Shown: positions 62,076-64,000 of the stretch, one piece after another | How the letters are laid out: each line of letters starts with the position of its first letter | Numbering within the stretch: the first letter of the stretch is position 1 | Assembly (NCBI RefSeq): GCF_026967805.1 | Contig: NZ_JAPVBG010000003.1 | Coordinates: 248,001-312,000 of the forward strand | DNA length: 64,000 nucleotides | Source of the DNA: Blastococcus sp. VKM Ac-2987 | GTDB lineage: Bacteria; Actinomycetota; Actinomycetes; Mycobacteriales; Geodermatophilaceae | Reading direction: 5' to 3' | Notes under the pieces: generated by a model | The model's database searches: none | Told to the model about the DNA's origin: nothing | What the model saw: the letters and a program-made list of their open reading frames with translations, nothing else | Position numbers and translations under genes: made by a program

Positions 62076-62969
62076 ATGCCCCGTAGTCGGCTGAATGCAG
62101 CCTTGCGTTCGCGCTTGCAGCCCGCGCACCGCCGGATCGCCGGGCTCCTGCCGCCGACCGCCCGGCGGCGGTACCTCTACCTGGCCGGTCACCACCGCCT
62201 GCCGCGGCTGCGGGATCCGCGGACGTTCACCGAGAAGGTCAACTGGCGCATCCTGCGGGACCGCCGGCCCGAGCTGGCGTGGACGTGCGACAAGCTGGCG
62301 ATGAAGGAGTACGCGGCCCGCGTCCAGCAGGAGGCGGGTGTGGCCGTGCCCGAGACGCTGTGGTCGGGGGAGGACCTGGGGGCCGTGGCCGGTCGCGCGT
62401 TCGACCGGGCCTGGGTGCTCAAGCCCAACCACCGGAGCGGCCTGGTGCGCTTCGGGGCCGCCGCGCAGCCGATGGATGCCCCGACGGTAGCGGCGACGCG
62501 GGACTGGCTGGGCGACGACCAGAGCGTGCTGCTGGGGGAGTGGGCCTACAGCCAGGCCCGGCAGTTGTTCCTCGTCGAGGAGGACATCGCCGGGGCCGGT
62601 CCGCTGGACGACTACAAGTTCTTCGTCTTCCACGGGGAGGTCGCCGCGATCCAGGTCGATCGAGGCAGGTTCACCAGGCAGCACGTGCGCAACTACTACT
62701 CACCCGAGTGGGAGCCCATCACCGTCCAGAAGACGGTGCCGAGCGGCCCGCCGACCGTGGCGCCGGGCAACCTGGCCGCCATGCTGCACGCGGCGGAGGT
62801 CCTCGGGCGCTCCTTCGACTTCATGCGGGTCGACCTGTACAGCACGGGGGACACGGTCTGGTTCGGCGAGCTCACGCCGTACCCGGGCGGGGGCGTCACG
62901 CGGTTCGAGCCCCCCGAGTTCGACTCGTGGCTCGGCGAGCGGTGGTCCCTGCCGACGCTGTCCCGCTGA
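62076..62969 (+). CDS. TupA-like ATP-grasp enzyme
   Basis: A 297-residue protein of the TupA-like ATP-grasp family. Recognisable parts: LRDPRTFTEKVNWRILRDRR, DKLAMKEYAARV, VLKPNHRSG as nucleotide-binding strand, DYKFFVFHGEV, and the metal-binding end MRVDLYSTGDTVWFGELTPYPGGG. These enzymes usually join an amino acid to a carboxyl group on a cell-surface polymer or glycan. ATG 62076 has AGGAGGA upstream. The neighbouring convergent PP-loop gene and the gene at the right edge suggest a surface-polysaccharide locus. Confidence 0.85.
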   Translation: MPRSRLNAALRSRLQPAHRRIAGLLPPTARRRYLYLAGHHRLPRLRDPRTFTEKVNWRILRDRRPELAWTCDKLAMKEYAARVQQEAGVAVPETLWSGEDLGAVAGRAFDRAWVLKPNHRSGLVRFGAAAQPMDAPTVAATRDWLGDDQSVLLGEWAYSQARQLFLVEEDIAGAGPLDDYKFFVFHGEVAAIQVDRGRFTRQHVRNYYSPEWEPITVQKTVPSGPPTVAPGNLAAMLHAAEVLGRSFDFMRVDLYSTGDTVWFGELTPYPGGGVTRFEPPEFDSWLGERWSLPTLSR

Positions 62970-63012
62970 GTCCCAGCGGCGGGCGACGGCGGGGTGGCCG
63001 GACCGTCCGGCG

Positions 63013-63753
63013 TCAGCGCCGGCGCAGCACGTCCAGCGCCGCGGCGGGCTCCCGCACCGCCTTCGCGGCCTTGCGCAAAAGGTCGCGGACCGCGACCAGG
63101 ACGGGGTTGGCGAAGCGGACCCCCTCGCGGTGCGTCAGCCGGCAGGGACGGCACCGCCCGCACGGCCTGCCGAGCAGCGGGCGGAAGCAGAACCAGCGCA
63201 GCAGGAGCAGGTCCAGGAAGCCGGCGGACCGGGCGGCCTCCCGCATCTCGTCCTTGGTCAGGTGGATGACGGGGAACGACCAGAACCGGAAGAGCTCCGA
63301 CTCCGGTGATCCGTTCAGCACGCCCGGCTCGGCGAAGATCCTGCGCTGCCAGTCGCTGAGGCCGGACTCGTAGCGCTCGATGCAGAGCTCGACGCCGGAC
63401 CACCCGAGCGCTCCAGCCGGGCCGCTGAGCCACACGTACTGGGTGCCCATCGACGTCTCCCGGCGCAGGCCTTCCCCGATCGCCGCGTCCTGCGGCGCCG
63501 GCGGGTGATCGCTCGCCAGGACCACGCGGGTCGGGGCCAGGAGGGACGGGTCCGCCAGCCGGGCGAGCAGCCCCGCGCGCATGGCCGCCATGGCGCGCAG
63601 CTCGAAGAGCGTGCTGGGCCGGCCGGTGTCGATCACGTAGATCGGCTGCACGGGGCGCCGCTCGACGAGCAGCAGGTGCATCAACCGGAACGAGGAGTCC
63701 CAGCCGCCGGTCCACAGGAGCTGCACGCGATCGGTGTCAGGTCGTCCGGTCAT
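63013..63753 (-). CDS. QueC-like PP-loop ATPase with zinc site
   Basis: A 246-residue protein. The PP-loop is WTGGWDSSFRL (residues 14-24), a variant of SGGxDS that binds ATP pyrophosphate. Cys189, Cys198, Cys201 and Cys204 form C-x8-C-x2-C-x2-C, the zinc site of QueC (7-cyano-7-deazaguanine synthase). The middle differs from classical QueC, and no queD, queE or queF is near, so it may activate another carboxylate. ATG 63753; TAGCAT lies eight bases upstream on its strand. It converges with the ATP-grasp gene with a 43-base gap. Confidence 0.75.
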   Translation of the reverse strand: MTGRPDTDRVQLLWTGGWDSSFRLMHLLLVERRPVQPIYVIDTGRPSTLFELRAMAAMRAGLLARLADPSLLAPTRVVLASDHPPAPQDAAIGEGLRRETSMGTQYVWLSGPAGALGWSGVELCIERYESGLSDWQRRIFAEPGVLNGSPESELFRFWSFPVIHLTKDEMREAARSAGFLDLLLLRWFCFRPLLGRPCGRCRPCRLTHREGVRFANPVLVAVRDLLRKAAKAVREPAAALDVLRRR

Positions 63754-63924
63754 GCGGCGCGATGCTACGCAGACGACCTGTCCACCCGGTCGACGGCGAC
63801 GGATGCGCCAGGCCGTCCGGGTCGGGAACCCGCAGCTGAGCAGGCCCGGGCCCCTGGAGTTCAGCTACGGTTGGTCCATTGAGGCCTACCCAAAAGGACT
63901 CGCGAGGGGTAGGAGACGGTTCCG

Positions 63925-64000
63925 ATGGTGCCGACCGGCAACACCCGGCGATTGATCATCGCGCTCAGCGCGGCTGCCGTCGTCATCAACATCGTGAGCT
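63925..64000 (+). CDS. Start of a membrane-anchored protein (cut by right edge)
   Basis: The first 25 codons are visible: a short polar start (VPTGNTRR), then a hydrophobic segment LIIALSAAAVVINIVS that looks like a transmembrane helix or signal anchor. ATG 63925 has AGGAGA upstream; GTG 63928 is an alternative. An inverted repeat CTACCC/GGGTAG (63886-63912) abuts the ribosome site. The rest of the gene is outside the window, so no function can be given. Confidence 0.6.
   Translation, partial: MVPTGNTRRLIIALSAAAVVINIVS

Noticed and set aside
63013-63753. QueC-like gene as part of a Qat-type anti-phage system
   Set aside because: No ATPase, QatB-like or TatD-like nuclease genes are adjacent; the neighbours are an ATP-grasp enzyme and a membrane protein.

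Overview
This window is chromosomal DNA of a very GC-rich actinobacterium. Codon use, GTG starts, frequent leaderless promoters and gene content (SigA with a long Ala/Lys-rich N-terminus, DUF4193, DUF3710, DUF3039, DUF3000, DUF7455, HemQ) all fit. A member of the Geodermatophilaceae (Blastococcus, Geodermatophilus or Modestobacter type) is my best guess, from general gene content only. I see no rRNA, tRNA, CRISPR array, transposase or integrase.

Left arm (1-7743), accessory: a NarL-type two-component system cut by the left edge, a LuxR-type regulator, a winged-helix methyltransferase, a small zinc-ribbon protein, a MazF-type toxin-antitoxin pair and an alpha/beta hydrolase. These are separated by three truncated copies of the first ~93 bases of an HhH-GPD DNA-repair gene, whose intact copy lies at the right end (7150-7743). 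Each truncated copy keeps a -10-like hexamer and ends in the same N5 + GCGTCAACGAAGCAG-type tail, which the intact gene lacks. This looks like a locus hit repeatedly by insertions, or a cassette array, and is the most unusual thing in the window.

7846-18279: DUF3099 protein; a siderophore ABC uptake operon (binding protein, two permeases, ATPase) behind a DtxR/IdeR box; pseudouridine catabolism (PsuG, PsuK); DUF3039; a YihY membrane protein; a VanW-domain envelope protein; and DUF7455.

18806-51955, conserved core: sigA, ppgK, suhB, cei, DUF4193, dut, DUF3710, an OB-fold protein, DUF3159, two TrkA-type K+ proteins, a KimA-like permease, a TrmA-family methyltransferase, dxs, fadBA, RNase D, DUF3000, hemE, hemY, hemQ and msrB. 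From memory, order and orientation largely follow M. tuberculosis Rv2703 down to Rv2674. Inserted into it are a phosphotransferase gene, a SpoIIE-type phosphatase, a small gene behind a perfect LexA box, and a xylose-type sugar ABC operon.

52066-64000: a cold-shock protein, small membrane and hypothetical proteins, a PilZ (c-di-GMP) protein, a LigD-type polymerase and a separate ATP-dependent ligase flanking a secreted peptidase, a stand-alone maltokinase cap-domain protein, a RibD-like reductase overlapping treZ, a TupA-like ATP-grasp enzyme, a QueC-like PP-loop protein, and a gene cut by the right edge.

Several intergenic regions hold strong inverted repeats: a dispersed ~100-bp repeat with co-varying stems (14447, 18709, 37539), a 42-bp tandem hairpin repeat (44791), a hairpin-filled 280-bp convergent region after dxs, and two tandem hairpins inside the sugar operon.
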